A stretch of 64,000 bases of DNA, taken from assembly GCA_046350555.1 (NCBI GenBank), contig JAXMAF010000005.1, positions 186,001-250,000 of the forward strand. Reading direction: 5' to 3'. Shown piece after piece: positions 8,376 to 17,359 of the stretch (positions are counted from its first letter, which is position 1; every line of letters starts with the position of its first letter). The DNA is from JAXMAF01 sp046350555 (lineage in GTDB: Bacteria; Planctomycetota; Phycisphaerae; Phycisphaerales; SM1A02). Made by a program: the position numbers and the translations under genes. The notes beneath the pieces are model-generated. The model was not told where the DNA came from and did not search any database. It was given only the letters and a program-made list of their open reading frames with translations.

Positions 8376-10433
8376 GTGCGATCATTCGAACCCGGCATGC
8401 GCTCCGTCCTTGGAGCGGCCGTGACGAGCGCGCTCGTCATCATCGGAACCTTCTCCGCCGCGGCGTTCGGGCAGTGCGACAGCACGTGTCCCGTCGGCGG
8501 CATCCAGCAGAACGACGCGTGTGGCGGGCTCAGCCCCGATCCCAACGGCGGATGCAACGTGAGCCCGACGCAATACCAGGACATCGGGGCGATTGGCCTC
8601 GGTTCGCCGAAGATTGTCTGCGGGACCGTCGGCACGTTCGGCGCAGCCTCCCGCGATCTCGACTGGTATCGCTTCTCGCTCGCGGCCTCCTCGAAGGTCC
8701 GTGTCACCGTCAACGATCTCACGAGCGGCGGCCTCCCGGCGACGAACTTCACCATCTTCATCATCAACGGCGACGACTGTGCCACGCAGGTCGTCGAATA
8801 CGCCATGGCCGGGGGCGCCTGCCCGTTCAACAGCACCGAAGTGGTGCTGCCGACCGGCAACCACGTCGTGATCCTCTCGGTGAATGCGATCGCACCGAAC
8901 CCCCCGGCGTGCCCGGTGACGTACACGGCCACGGTCGAGGTCACCGAGGAGCTTCCGCCGCAGTGCGGCGGAATCCAGTCCTGCGCCGCGATCCACGCGA
9001 CAGGCGGCTGCAACGACGTCTCGTGCTGCGGCCAGGTGTGCGAGTTCAACAGCGACTGCTGCGCGATCGCATGGGACGAGTTCTGCGTCGATGTCGCGGT
9101 GAGGATCTGCGGTGTGTTCGTCTACGACTGCCCGTCGGTCGCCGGCGCGCCGGCCAACGACTGCGCGGCCGCCGCGATCCCGATCGCCTGCGGCGCGACC
9201 ATCGCGTTCGACAACACCAACGCGACCACCGATGGTCCGCCAGAGAACGAATGCGCGTACGGCAAGGACATCTGGTACATCCTCCAGTTCGACCAGCCCG
9301 GCGGCGGCGAGATCCAGATCGATCTCGCGACACCAACCTTCGACGCGACGGTCGGGGTCTACGCGCTCGGCCCGACGCCGACGTTCGACCCACAGCACCT
9401 GCCGGAGCTCTTCATCGGCTGCATCGACCTCGAGCCGGCGGGGTTCGAGACGATGGTGGCCCCCAATGCCGTGTTCGGGGATTACTACCTGATCCAGATC
9501 GGCGGCTTCGCCCCCACCGGCCAGCCCGTGCAGTCGGGATCCGGCGAATTCAGTGTCATCTGCCGCCGTGTGGTCTACGACACCGGCAACGTCAGCAAGG
9601 TCAAGTCCAGCCCGACCAACTCGGGCTTCTACACGGTCACCTACGTTGGTTTCCCGTCCGGAACGCTCAATGCGGCCAACCCCCAGCAATGGTTGGCCCA
9701 GCCGTTCACGGTCGGCGCCCTCGGCTGCAACGAGCAGTGGACGATCACGGCGATCCACGGCTACGGCGATTTCGGGTTCGGCAACGTGCCCGAGGAGCTC
9801 TGCTTCAAGATCTGGAAGCGCTTCGCGTTCACCACGGCGCCGAACCCGTCGAACGCGCCCGACTACGAGCTTGTGGCAGAAGGCTGCGGCCCTTATCCGG
9901 AGCCGCTCGAGATTCCCGGCGGCGACTACTACGAGGATTTCCAGATCAACACCGACTTTCAGCTCGGCCCAGGCGACTACTGGCTGACGATCTACGCACA
10001 CAACCCCAGCGGCGCGATCCCGGCACTCTGGACGTGGTACACCAACGCCCAAGGTGGCATCGGCTACAGCCCCGACGGCAACGGCCCCGGGCTGTGGCGC
10101 TCCATGCTTTGGCCGGTTCCCGGCATGATCGTCTACCGAATCCCCTTGACCGCGCTGACGCAACTGGACGGCCTGGATCCAACCAAGCTCTATGCCACCG
10201 GTTTCCGCTTGGCGGGCACGAAGAGCCCTGACAACTGCCCCGCCGACCTCAACGGCGACAACGTCGTCGACGGCGGCGACCTCGGCATCCTGCTCTCCGC
10301 ATGGGCCGTGGTGGACACGTGCGCGAACTTCGACGGGAGCCCGGACGGCGTCGATGGTGGTGATCTCGGTCTCCTGCTGTCCGCATTCGGTCCGTGCCCC
10401 CGCGGAACGGGCGCGCCCGCCGATGGGCCCTGA
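8376..10433 (+). CDS. Large secreted protein with cysteine-rich module and dockerin-like C-terminus
   Basis: I chose GTG 8376 because AGGGAGG lies 6-7 bp upstream and the resulting N-terminus (MRSFEPGMRSVLGAAVTSAL...SAAAFG) is a good signal peptide. An ATG at 8397 is a second option. The product is about 685 aa. After a pre-peptidase-like region (DLDWYRFSLAASSKVRVTV) comes a Cys-rich module CNDVSCCGQVCEFNSDCC...WDEFC that recurs in planctomycete secreted proteins. A similar segment is at about 39.2 kb. The middle resembles beta-sandwich pre-peptidase domains. The C-terminus has two dockerin-like repeats (DLNGDNVVDGGDLGILLSAW and a degenerate GVDGGDLGLLLSAF). No catalytic motif is visible. The gene ends 55 bp from a convergent gene. 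Confidence 0.8.
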   Translation: MRSFEPGMRSVLGAAVTSALVIIGTFSAAAFGQCDSTCPVGGIQQNDACGGLSPDPNGGCNVSPTQYQDIGAIGLGSPKIVCGTVGTFGAASRDLDWYRFSLAASSKVRVTVNDLTSGGLPATNFTIFIINGDDCATQVVEYAMAGGACPFNSTEVVLPTGNHVVILSVNAIAPNPPACPVTYTATVEVTEELPPQCGGIQSCAAIHATGGCNDVSCCGQVCEFNSDCCAIAWDEFCVDVAVRICGVFVYDCPSVAGAPANDCAAAAIPIACGATIAFDNTNATTDGPPENECAYGKDIWYILQFDQPGGGEIQIDLATPTFDATVGVYALGPTPTFDPQHLPELFIGCIDLEPAGFETMVAPNAVFGDYYLIQIGGFAPTGQPVQSGSGEFSVICRRVVYDTGNVSKVKSSPTNSGFYTVTYVGFPSGTLNAANPQQWLAQPFTVGALGCNEQWTITAIHGYGDFGFGNVPEELCFKIWKRFAFTTAPNPSNAPDYELVAEGCGPYPEPLEIPGGDYYEDFQINTDFQLGPGDYWLTIYAHNPSGAIPALWTWYTNAQGGIGYSPDGNGPGLWRSMLWPVPGMIVYRIPLTALTQLDGLDPTKLYATGFRLAGTKSPDNCPADLNGDNVVDGGDLGILLSAWAVVDTCANFDGSPDGVDGGDLGLLLSAFGPCPRGTGAPADGP

Positions 10434-10449
10434 TCGAATCGACAGTCGC

Positions 10450-10481
10450 GGATCGACAATTGTCAGGACGATCGTCGATCC
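10450..10481. terminator. Possible bidirectional terminator hairpin
   Basis: GGATCGAC (10450-10457) and GTCGATCC (10474-10481) form a perfect 8-bp stem with a 16-nt loop. It lies in the 55-bp gap between two converging genes. There is no clear T-run, so a Rho-independent role is only likely by position. Confidence 0.4.
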
Positions 10482-10488
10482 CGCGCGC

Positions 10489-11265
10489 TCACGCCGCGCC
10501 GCATTCCGGACAAGGATCGATCCCCGATCCTCGCCGGTCGTAGCCGCAACGGACGCACAAGCCGCGGCTGCGCCGCCGGTGCGCGCGCAGCGCGCCGACG
10601 GCGAAACATGCCGCCCACCACGCGAGCCATGCAAGCGCGCCAACGACAAGCGTGTCCACCAAGAGTCCCGCCCACAGCGGCCGTGTTGGACGGAGGTGTT
10701 CGCCGGGCCACGTCGGCTGGGCGAGTTCGATGCCCGAGAGCACGCCGTGCAGCGCCGGTCGTCCCGTGCTGACGGGAAGACCGGGAGGGAGCGTCTTCCA
10801 CCACAGCGCCAGATCGATGGTCGACGCCGTGAGCGCCGGCAGCGGCCAGCCGCTTCGGAGGCGAGTCACCACCACGTGGCCCTTGAGCCGGGGGTCGGCG
10901 TGGCTCGCATCGAAGTCGTCGATCATCGCGGCCAGGCCCATGCCACACCCCGGATTGTCGAATGGATCGGACACCTTCAGCACCTCCATCGACGCGATCC
11001 CGTTTCGGTCCGGCCGCATCAAACCGTCGATCAAGCGCCGACCGAGCGGTTCACCGGCGGCCGCCTCGAGCCAGCCCAGTTCCTCCGGCGTGAGATGGTC
11101 GCCGAGGTGCTGGCACGAATCGAAGTAGACGGTCGGGTACACGTCCCTGCCGAGCGATCCTGCTCCAAGCCACGCAATGCCCATGGTCGCCCCGAGGCCG
11201 ACCGTGGCGCACGCGAGCGTCGTCGCAAGCACTCGAACGACCTTCCAAGGTCTCCGTCGTCGCAT
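10489..11265 (-). CDS. Membrane protein with C-terminal CxxCGYD/CPECG zinc ribbon
   Basis: The product is 258 aa from ATG 11265, preceded by GAGGGA at proper spacing. One membrane segment is at about residues 12-35 (LATTLACATVGLGATMGIAWLG). A second is at about 200-225 (LLVDTLVVGALAWLAWWAACF). After a basic stretch the protein ends in LCVRCGYDRRGS...CPECG, a four-Cys zinc ribbon widespread in planctomycete membrane proteins. The central extracytoplasmic part is not recognised. Related tails occur at 17360 and 21400 in this window. It is divergent from the thioredoxin-fold gene. The function is unknown. Confidence 0.75.
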   Translation of the reverse strand: MRRRRPWKVVRVLATTLACATVGLGATMGIAWLGAGSLGRDVYPTVYFDSCQHLGDHLTPEELGWLEAAAGEPLGRRLIDGLMRPDRNGIASMEVLKVSDPFDNPGCGMGLAAMIDDFDASHADPRLKGHVVVTRLRSGWPLPALTASTIDLALWWKTLPPGLPVSTGRPALHGVLSGIELAQPTWPGEHLRPTRPLWAGLLVDTLVVGALAWLAWWAACFAVGALRAHRRRSRGLCVRCGYDRRGSGIDPCPECGAA

Positions 11266-11478
11266 CGAGTGTCCCTCGTGATATTCCACGGAACGCCTCG
11301 TGCGGTTCCATGTGGGCCATTCGTGGCTGTCCCCATGAGCACGGTGGCTGTCGGATGGGTACCGCCGTGGCTGTCTCCAGGGACGCCGGGGCACCCGCAT
11401 CGCGTTCGAGTGTCGCGTCGTCGTGCCTCGCGACCGCCACCTCGGTACGCTGCTCCTTGAAGCACCGATGGATGAGAG

Positions 11479-13170
11479 ATGATCGTGATCGCACTCGCCT
11501 TCCGTTCCATCGTCGCGCTTGGTGCCGCTGGGGGCGTGATGGCGCCCGCCACGCCGCCGACGGCCGCGAATCGCCCGTCGATCGACGCGCCCGCGCTCGT
11601 CGAGCGCATCCGCGCCGCGAGCCGGTGGGCCGACCAGGCGCGGTCGCTGCGCATCGAGTGGACCGACCGATGGCTCTCGCCGGAGGAGACGTCGCTGCGG
11701 TTGTCGCGGCTGGGCGTCGGCGGAACGATGTCGCTCGCCACCGATCCTGCGGCGCCCGATGCCGGTCGCGCCGGCGGCGGCGCACTTCTGTTCGACGACA
11801 ACAGGGCCCGGTTCGACCTGCGCATGCCCACATCCGCGGGATTGATCCTCTCGAGCGCGTGCTTCGATGGCAAGGATGCCTGGCAGTTGCAGCGCTTGAC
11901 CCCGGTCGGCGAAGCGCAGCCGCATCCCGGGACCGACCACCTCTCCCTGCTTGCCACCGCGCGGGATGCCCTCGAGGGCATGGTCGGCCTCACGGCGTGG
12001 CCGGTGACGGAAAACCGCACCTGGTGGATCGGCTTCGGCCAGGCCAACGCGCCGGAGCATCCGGCAGCGGATTTCTCCGTGGTTGGCGAATCGGTCGTCG
12101 ATGGTTGTCCTTGTGTGATCCTGGGCACGCGCTTCTTCGATCGCTGGCACGTCGATCCCGTCGCCGGAGATTGTCGCGCCGTCGAACGGCGCGTCATCGG
12201 CGAGCCCGGCGTCGCGCGCCGCGCCGAGGAGACGATCCGTCGAGAGCGCGGCCTGAAGGTGTTGGAGCCACGCGAGTATCTCCTCTGGACGCAGTCGCTC
12301 GCCCCCGATGAACGGCGATCGGTCGAGGAGCGCTACAGCGAACTCGTCGCGCCGAGCCTTCAGCCACTGCACACGCTCCTGCTTGGCGAATGGCGCGAGG
12401 TCGTTCCCGGTGGACGTTTTCCGTTTCGCCAAGGGGTCGTCTTCCATGGCGACGGCCACCAGTCGCCCGCTGGAGCGGTGAACTCGATCCGGCTGACCCA
12501 GGCCACGCGCGTCGCGGTCGACGAGGCGCTGCCCGACGACGCCTTCGCGCCGCCGACCCGCAGCGAAGGAATGCAGATCGAAGACATGCGGCTCGGCGGC
12601 GCGGTCCGGTGGCGCCATCCGCACGAGCCGTCGGACGACGAGAAACGGGCGCTCGCCGCAAGGGCGATGGCCGAGCTCACGGAGCATCGACGCCAGGAGC
12701 AGGCCCGCGACGCACTCGTCGGAACGCCCGCGCCGACCTTCGACGGGGGCGGTTCCTGGCTCAACGGGCGGCCTCCTGCCGCCGACGGATTCGTGGGGCA
12801 TGTCACCGTGGTGACGTTCACCTCGCGCAGTTGCGGACCGTGTCAGTCCGTGACGCCCGACGCGAAGGCGCTCCACGGCCGGCGGACGACGTCCGGTGTC
12901 GATCTCATTGCCGTCCATGCCGCGGACGATGCCCAGCGCGTCGACCGCTATGTGCGCGACAAGGGCATCGAGTACCCCGTTTACATCGACCAGCAGGTGC
13001 CCGGGGCAAGATCGTTCGGCCGCCTCTTCGACGCATGGCGCGTGGCCGGCATTCCGCACGCGTTCGTCGTCGGCGCCGATGGCCTGATCAAGGGCCACGG
13101 CGACTTCCGGAGCATGGCCGATCTGGCCGGCGACCTGGCAAGTGCGGGGACGCAGAAGACCGGCCCGTGA
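11479..13170 (+). CDS. Secreted protein with C-terminal TlpA/ResA-like thioredoxin domain
   Basis: The product is 563 aa. The N-terminus is short and hydrophobic (MIVIALAFRSIVALGAAGGV), compatible with a signal peptide or anchor. Residues about 30-400 are an unrecognised beta-rich domain of the kind found before thioredoxin folds in planctomycetes. The C-terminal about 150 residues are thioredoxin-like: VGTPAPTF, then VVTFTSRSCGPCQSV with the CGPC redox pair, and a cis-Pro region AGIPHAFVVGADG. It is likely a periplasmic disulfide oxidoreductase or thioredoxin-fold scaffold. No cytochrome c maturation genes flank it. A multihaem cytochrome gene lies 35 kb away, so a maturation role is speculative. 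Confidence 0.8.
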   Translation: MIVIALAFRSIVALGAAGGVMAPATPPTAANRPSIDAPALVERIRAASRWADQARSLRIEWTDRWLSPEETSLRLSRLGVGGTMSLATDPAAPDAGRAGGGALLFDDNRARFDLRMPTSAGLILSSACFDGKDAWQLQRLTPVGEAQPHPGTDHLSLLATARDALEGMVGLTAWPVTENRTWWIGFGQANAPEHPAADFSVVGESVVDGCPCVILGTRFFDRWHVDPVAGDCRAVERRVIGEPGVARRAEETIRRERGLKVLEPREYLLWTQSLAPDERRSVEERYSELVAPSLQPLHTLLLGEWREVVPGGRFPFRQGVVFHGDGHQSPAGAVNSIRLTQATRVAVDEALPDDAFAPPTRSEGMQIEDMRLGGAVRWRHPHEPSDDEKRALAARAMAELTEHRRQEQARDALVGTPAPTFDGGGSWLNGRPPAADGFVGHVTVVTFTSRSCGPCQSVTPDAKALHGRRTTSGVDLIAVHAADDAQRVDRYVRDKGIEYPVYIDQQVPGARSFGRLFDAWRVAGIPHAFVVGADGLIKGHGDFRSMADLAGDLASAGTQKTGP

Positions 13171-13372
13171 CTCGCCGTTCCGACGGCACCACTGGCACGT
13201 GGGCGACAGAATCGCGGATGATCTCGCTGAATCCGTGGTCGGTCGCCGTCGACCGGCCACGTCCGTTGACGCAGGCACGGGGCCGCCGGGTCCGCGCTGC
13301 ACGCGCGCCGACGGCATGCTGATCGTCACGTACACGTCGGCAGAGAGTCACCACAGCCCATCGAGACCACGG

Positions 13373-14974
13373 ATGCACCCCATTTCAAAACCCAGCCTGA
13401 TGGTTCTGCTTGCGCCCGTCTTCCTGTTCGCAGGGCTCGCCGCCGGCGACGTGGTCGCGAGCGCACGCGCCTCGGTCGATTCCACGGCCCAAGGTACCGA
13501 GCAAGCGGCCGAGCAACCCGCCGTCGCCGCGTCCAACGGCTTCGGCATCGATCTCTATCGCGCGCTCGTCAAGGCGGACCCCGCCCACAACCTCTTCATC
13601 TCGCCCTACTCGATGGCGGTGGCGCTCACGATGGCCGCCGAGGGCGCGCGGGGCGAGACCGAGGAGGAGATGGCCAAGGTGCTGCACTTCCCCGCCGCGA
13701 CGCGCCCCGAGGAGTCCGCCGCGACGACGATTCAACGGGTGCATGGCGGCCACGCGGCGCTCGCGCAGCGCTTCCTCGCCGCGGCCGGAAACACCGATCC
13801 GCAGACGCAGGCGCGGATCGCGGCGCTTCGCACGTTGCTCGACGAGGCCAACGGCAACGCCACGAAGTTCCAGCAACAGCAGAAGTGGAAGGAGTCGGGC
13901 GAGGCGAACGCCCAGGCGCAGAGGTTCGCCGCCGAACTCAACACCCTGTTGACGCAGGTGGACCGCTTCGACCTGCGGATCGCGAACGCCCTCTGGGTCG
14001 AGCGCACCTTCTCGCTGCTGCCGAGCTTCGTTCAGGCGATCGATCGCTTCTACGGCACCGGCGGCGTCACGCAACTCAACATCGCCGGCGAGACGGAGCA
14101 GTCGCGAGCACGGATCAACGCCTGGGTGGAGGAGCACACCGAGCGCCGCATCAAGGACCTCATTCCCGTCGGCGGCTTGGCGCCGGACATCCGGCTGGTC
14201 ATCACGAACGCCGTCTACTTCAAGGGCCAGTGGGCCGATCCGTTCTCGGAAGGCGCCACGCGCGACGAGCCGTTCGCGCTCGCCGACGGCAAGACGGTGC
14301 CGACGAAGCTCATGCGCGACCAGTGGCGCAACGCCGTCTCATATGCCGCGTTCTCCGGCGACGGCGCCTTCTTCGCCACGCCGCGCGAGGTGCCGGCCGA
14401 TGCCGACAAGCTTCCGAAGACATATCCCGACGACGACGGCTTCTCGATGATCGAGCTGCCCTACAAGGGCGGCGAGCTGTCGATGGTCGTGATTGCGCCG
14501 CGGGCAGCCGGCGGACTTGGCGCGCTGGAGCAGCGCCTCACCGCCGACGCGCTCGACGCGTGGCCGAAGCGGCTGGAGCGGCGCACCGTGGACACCGCGA
14601 TCCCGCGATTCAAGATGGCGTCGAGCCACGAGATGTCTCCGCCACTCCAGGCGCTGGGCATGAAGCGCGCGTTCATCAACCCCGCATTGCCCGGCGGCGC
14701 CCAGTTCGGTGGAATGTCGGCGAGCGCCGATCCCGCGCAACAGCTTTACATCGGCGGCGTGCTGCATAAGGCCTGGATCGAGGTGACCGAGAAGGGGACC
14801 GAGGCCGCGGCCGCGACGGCAGTCATGATGGCGCCGGGTGCGAGGGCAGCGCCCGTCGAGATGGTTCCGTTCATCCCGCAGTTCCGCGCGGATCGGCCCT
14901 TCCTGTATCTCATTCGCGACGCGAAGAGCGGGGTGATCCTCTTCATCGGACGGATGGTCGATCCGCGGATGTGA
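13373..14974 (+). CDS. Secreted serpin (serine protease inhibitor family)
   Basis: The product is 533 aa from ATG 13373. The signal peptide is MHPISKPSLMVLLAPVFLFA...AAG. The serpin fold begins at FGIDLYRALVKADPAHNLFISPYS. Diagnostic sites are visible: hinge GTEAAAATA, which is rich in small residues as in inhibitory serpins; breach/shutter segments (LVITNAVYFKGQWADPF); and the C-terminal signature DRPFLYLIRDAKSGVILFIGR. Counting from the hinge puts the scissile bond near APGAR, so an Arg or small residue lies close to P1. Between helices B/C and D there is an extra Gln/Ala-rich segment of about 60-80 residues absent from typical serpins (about 380-420 aa). It is probably a protease inhibitor acting outside the cytoplasm. 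The stop codon touches a dispersed repeat. Confidence 0.9.
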   Translation: MHPISKPSLMVLLAPVFLFAGLAAGDVVASARASVDSTAQGTEQAAEQPAVAASNGFGIDLYRALVKADPAHNLFISPYSMAVALTMAAEGARGETEEEMAKVLHFPAATRPEESAATTIQRVHGGHAALAQRFLAAAGNTDPQTQARIAALRTLLDEANGNATKFQQQQKWKESGEANAQAQRFAAELNTLLTQVDRFDLRIANALWVERTFSLLPSFVQAIDRFYGTGGVTQLNIAGETEQSRARINAWVEEHTERRIKDLIPVGGLAPDIRLVITNAVYFKGQWADPFSEGATRDEPFALADGKTVPTKLMRDQWRNAVSYAAFSGDGAFFATPREVPADADKLPKTYPDDDGFSMIELPYKGGELSMVVIAPRAAGGLGALEQRLTADALDAWPKRLERRTVDTAIPRFKMASSHEMSPPLQALGMKRAFINPALPGGAQFGGMSASADPAQQLYIGGVLHKAWIEVTEKGTEAAAATAVMMAPGARAAPVEMVPFIPQFRADRPFLYLIRDAKSGVILFIGRMVDPRM

Positions 14975-15077
14975 TGCGGAGTCCAGTCGACCTCCATGCG
15001 TTCGACCCCGTGCCCACAGCGGCGTCTCGTGGCGGAATCGGGTTGGGTGGGGCGCGAGAATCAACTCCGACGCGTAT
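14974..15077 (-). repeat. Dispersed ~105-bp element between two converging stop codons
   Basis: This full copy is in reverse orientation (ATGCGGAGTCCAGTCGACC ... CGACGCGTAT). It occupies the whole gap between the serpin and the chemoreceptor. The last A of the serpin TGA is the first base of the element, and the last T of the element is the complement of the final A of the chemoreceptor TGA. It is the only sequence between the two genes, so it must also serve as any terminator. Confidence 0.9.
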
Positions 15078-17140
15078 CAGTCCTTCAACCTGAACCTCGC
15101 CACCGACTCCCGCAGTGACGCGATGGCCGACTGGAGATCCTCGGCGGCGCGGCCGAATTCGTGGATCGATTGCGTCGTCTGGCTCGCCGTCCCGGTGAGC
15201 TGCACCATCGCGTCCGAGATCTGCTGCGCACCCTCGGCCTGGCTCTGCATTGATTCGCTCACCTGGTGGAAGCTCTGCGTGCTGGCGTTGACGCGCTCGA
15301 TGATCTCTCCGAGTTGCGAGCCGACGGTCGCCACGTCGCGCACGCCGCGCCGCACCTGATCGGCGAAGCGGTCCATTTCCATCACGCCGGCGTCGACCGC
15401 GGCCTGCATCTGCTGCACCATCTGCTCGATGTTCAGCGTGGCGGCGGCCGTCTGGTCGGCGAGGCGGCGGATCTCGCGCGCGATCACCAGGAAGCCGCCG
15501 CCGTATTCGCCGGCCTTCTCGGCCTCGATCGCGGCGTTGATCGAGAGGATGTTGGTCTGGTCGGCGACGCGCGTGATCGTCGTCACCACCGTGGTGATCT
15601 TCTGCGAGCGCTCGTTGATCGCCGCCAGCTTCTCGGCGATCGAGCCCGTGGCGCGGTCGAGGTCGCGCATGACCCCACCCATGCCCTCGAGCCCGCTGCG
15701 GCCGCTCGTGGCCAGCGCCGCCGTCTCGCCGGCGGCGACGTTCACGCCGTCCATCGTGCGGACGAGGTCCTGGCTCGTCGCCGAGATCTCCTTCACCGCC
15801 GCGGCGATCTCGCTGCTCGCGGCGCCGAAGCTCGCCGCGGCCGCCTCCTGCTGCTTGGCGGTCGCGGTCATCTCGGTGGCCGTCGAGTTGAGCTGGATGC
15901 TGGCGCGCCGCACGCTGCCGGCGAGCCCGTTGAGGTTGCCGGACATCGTGTGCATGGCGCCGAGCAGCATGCCCGTCTCGTCGCCGCTGGCCGAGACCTC
16001 GACGTCGTGCGTGAGGTCGCCCTCGGCGATCCGGTCGGCGGTCTCGACGGCCTTCTGCACGCGCCGTGAGAAGGCCCGCGACGCCATGAACATGAGGCCG
16101 CCGACGAACACCAGCCCGACAAGACCGAGCAGCGCGTTGCGCCGCACCGCCGCGTTGGCCGGGGCCATCACGTCGGCCTGCGTGCGCCTCACGACGACGG
16201 TCCATCCGCCGACGGGCACGCGGGCCCCGGCATAGAAGCATGGCTTCCCGAGCTGCGGGTCGTCGGCGAGGGCGACCGCGCCGTCGCTGACGTGTGCCCA
16301 GGTCGCCGCGAGCGGCGCGAAGATCGACTCCGCGACCGGCTTGTCCTTCACATGTGTCGGGGCCGCACCGTCGCCTGTCGTCGCGGGGCGGTCGGTCGTG
16401 GTGGCGATGAACTGGCCGCCATGCCCGATCACGAAGACGTCGACTCCGGCGCCGTCGTGCATCTTGGTGAAGATCGACTCCAGCGTCGCAAGCTCGCGAT
16501 CGACGCCGACGACACCGGCGAAACGGCCGTCGACGACGATCGGGAACGTGTGCGAGACCATCGCGACGCCTTCATACACGTACGGCTCGGTGATGAACGG
16601 CTCGGCCTTGCCTGTGCGCGCGAAGGCGGCCTTCGGCCCCTGGTAGTACTCCAGCGTCTCCATGTCGGTGTTGGGCTTCAGCCGCACGGCGCCACCAGCC
16701 TGTTCGTCGGTGAACCAGTACGGAAGGAAGCGACCCGTGGCGTCCATCGCCTCGGGCGGCACATCGTGAGCGGCAAGCGACTTGGCGTCGTTGCCGTCGG
16801 CGTTGGGTTCATACACCGTCCACGCGCCGGCGATCAGCGGGAAACCCTCGGCGATGGAATGAAGGAAGCCGCTGGTGCGCGCGCGCTGGCCGAAGTGGCC
16901 GTTGGCCTGGGCGATCGCGATCATCTGGGTGACGTTGTTCCAGCGCTCGTTTCGGATGCTCAGCTCGCCGGCCGCGCCGTCGGCCTCGGCGAGAAGCGTG
17001 CGCTCCTCGGCGTCGCGAAGCTGCCGATAGGCGTCGAGCGCGCTGAGGAAGACGACGGCGGCGATGGCCAGCATCGCGGGGATGACGCCGAGGAGAAGCA
17101 ATCGGCCGGAGATGCTCTTGAGCGGTGGCGGTTTGCGCAT
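15077..17140 (-). CDS. Methyl-accepting chemotaxis protein, Wsp-like signalling tip
   Basis: The product is about 687 aa from ATG 17140; a TTG 13 codons upstream is less likely. Order: TM1 at about 10-32; a large extracytoplasmic dCache-like sensor to about 325, with FAGVVGVDRELATLESIF typical of its membrane-distal module; TM2 (LLGLVGLVFVGGLMFMASRAF); HAMP with DRIAEGDLTHDVEV; then the signalling domain. The hairpin tip reads VADQTNILSINAAIEAEKAGEYGG followed by FLVIAREIRRLADQT. 'AEKAGEYGxGFxVVAREIRRLAD' resembles receptors of Wsp-type or other alternative-function arrays rather than flagellar ones. No CheA, CheW or CheR gene is in the window, so it must signal to proteins encoded elsewhere. 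The ligand is unknown. Confidence 0.9.
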   Translation of the reverse strand: MRKPPPLKSISGRLLLLGVIPAMLAIAAVVFLSALDAYRQLRDAEERTLLAEADGAAGELSIRNERWNNVTQMIAIAQANGHFGQRARTSGFLHSIAEGFPLIAGAWTVYEPNADGNDAKSLAAHDVPPEAMDATGRFLPYWFTDEQAGGAVRLKPNTDMETLEYYQGPKAAFARTGKAEPFITEPYVYEGVAMVSHTFPIVVDGRFAGVVGVDRELATLESIFTKMHDGAGVDVFVIGHGGQFIATTTDRPATTGDGAAPTHVKDKPVAESIFAPLAATWAHVSDGAVALADDPQLGKPCFYAGARVPVGGWTVVVRRTQADVMAPANAAVRRNALLGLVGLVFVGGLMFMASRAFSRRVQKAVETADRIAEGDLTHDVEVSASGDETGMLLGAMHTMSGNLNGLAGSVRRASIQLNSTATEMTATAKQQEAAAASFGAASSEIAAAVKEISATSQDLVRTMDGVNVAAGETAALATSGRSGLEGMGGVMRDLDRATGSIAEKLAAINERSQKITTVVTTITRVADQTNILSINAAIEAEKAGEYGGGFLVIAREIRRLADQTAAATLNIEQMVQQMQAAVDAGVMEMDRFADQVRRGVRDVATVGSQLGEIIERVNASTQSFHQVSESMQSQAEGAQQISDAMVQLTGTASQTTQSIHEFGRAAEDLQSAIASLRESVARFRLKD

Positions 17141-17359
17141 GGTGAGGTTGTCCGCGCAGCGCAATCGCGCGCGGAACAAGAATGGTCGCGTCTGATCGGC
17201 CGATGGTCCAGTCGGCGCAGCCGGATGCGGTCGCCCGCCACGCCCGTTCCGTGCCCTGCCGGCACGCGAACTGCAACGGGGACTGAACGGTTCAGGGCTC
17301 GGCGCGCGGAGATCGCGGCGAGCTCAGGGGGACAGACCATCGTTCATGAGATGCATCCG

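Noticed and set aside
10489..13335. 948-codon minus-strand frame covering the thioredoxin-fold gene
   Set aside because: Only the last 258 codons (from ATG 11265) look like a protein; the rest is antisense to a well-supported gene.
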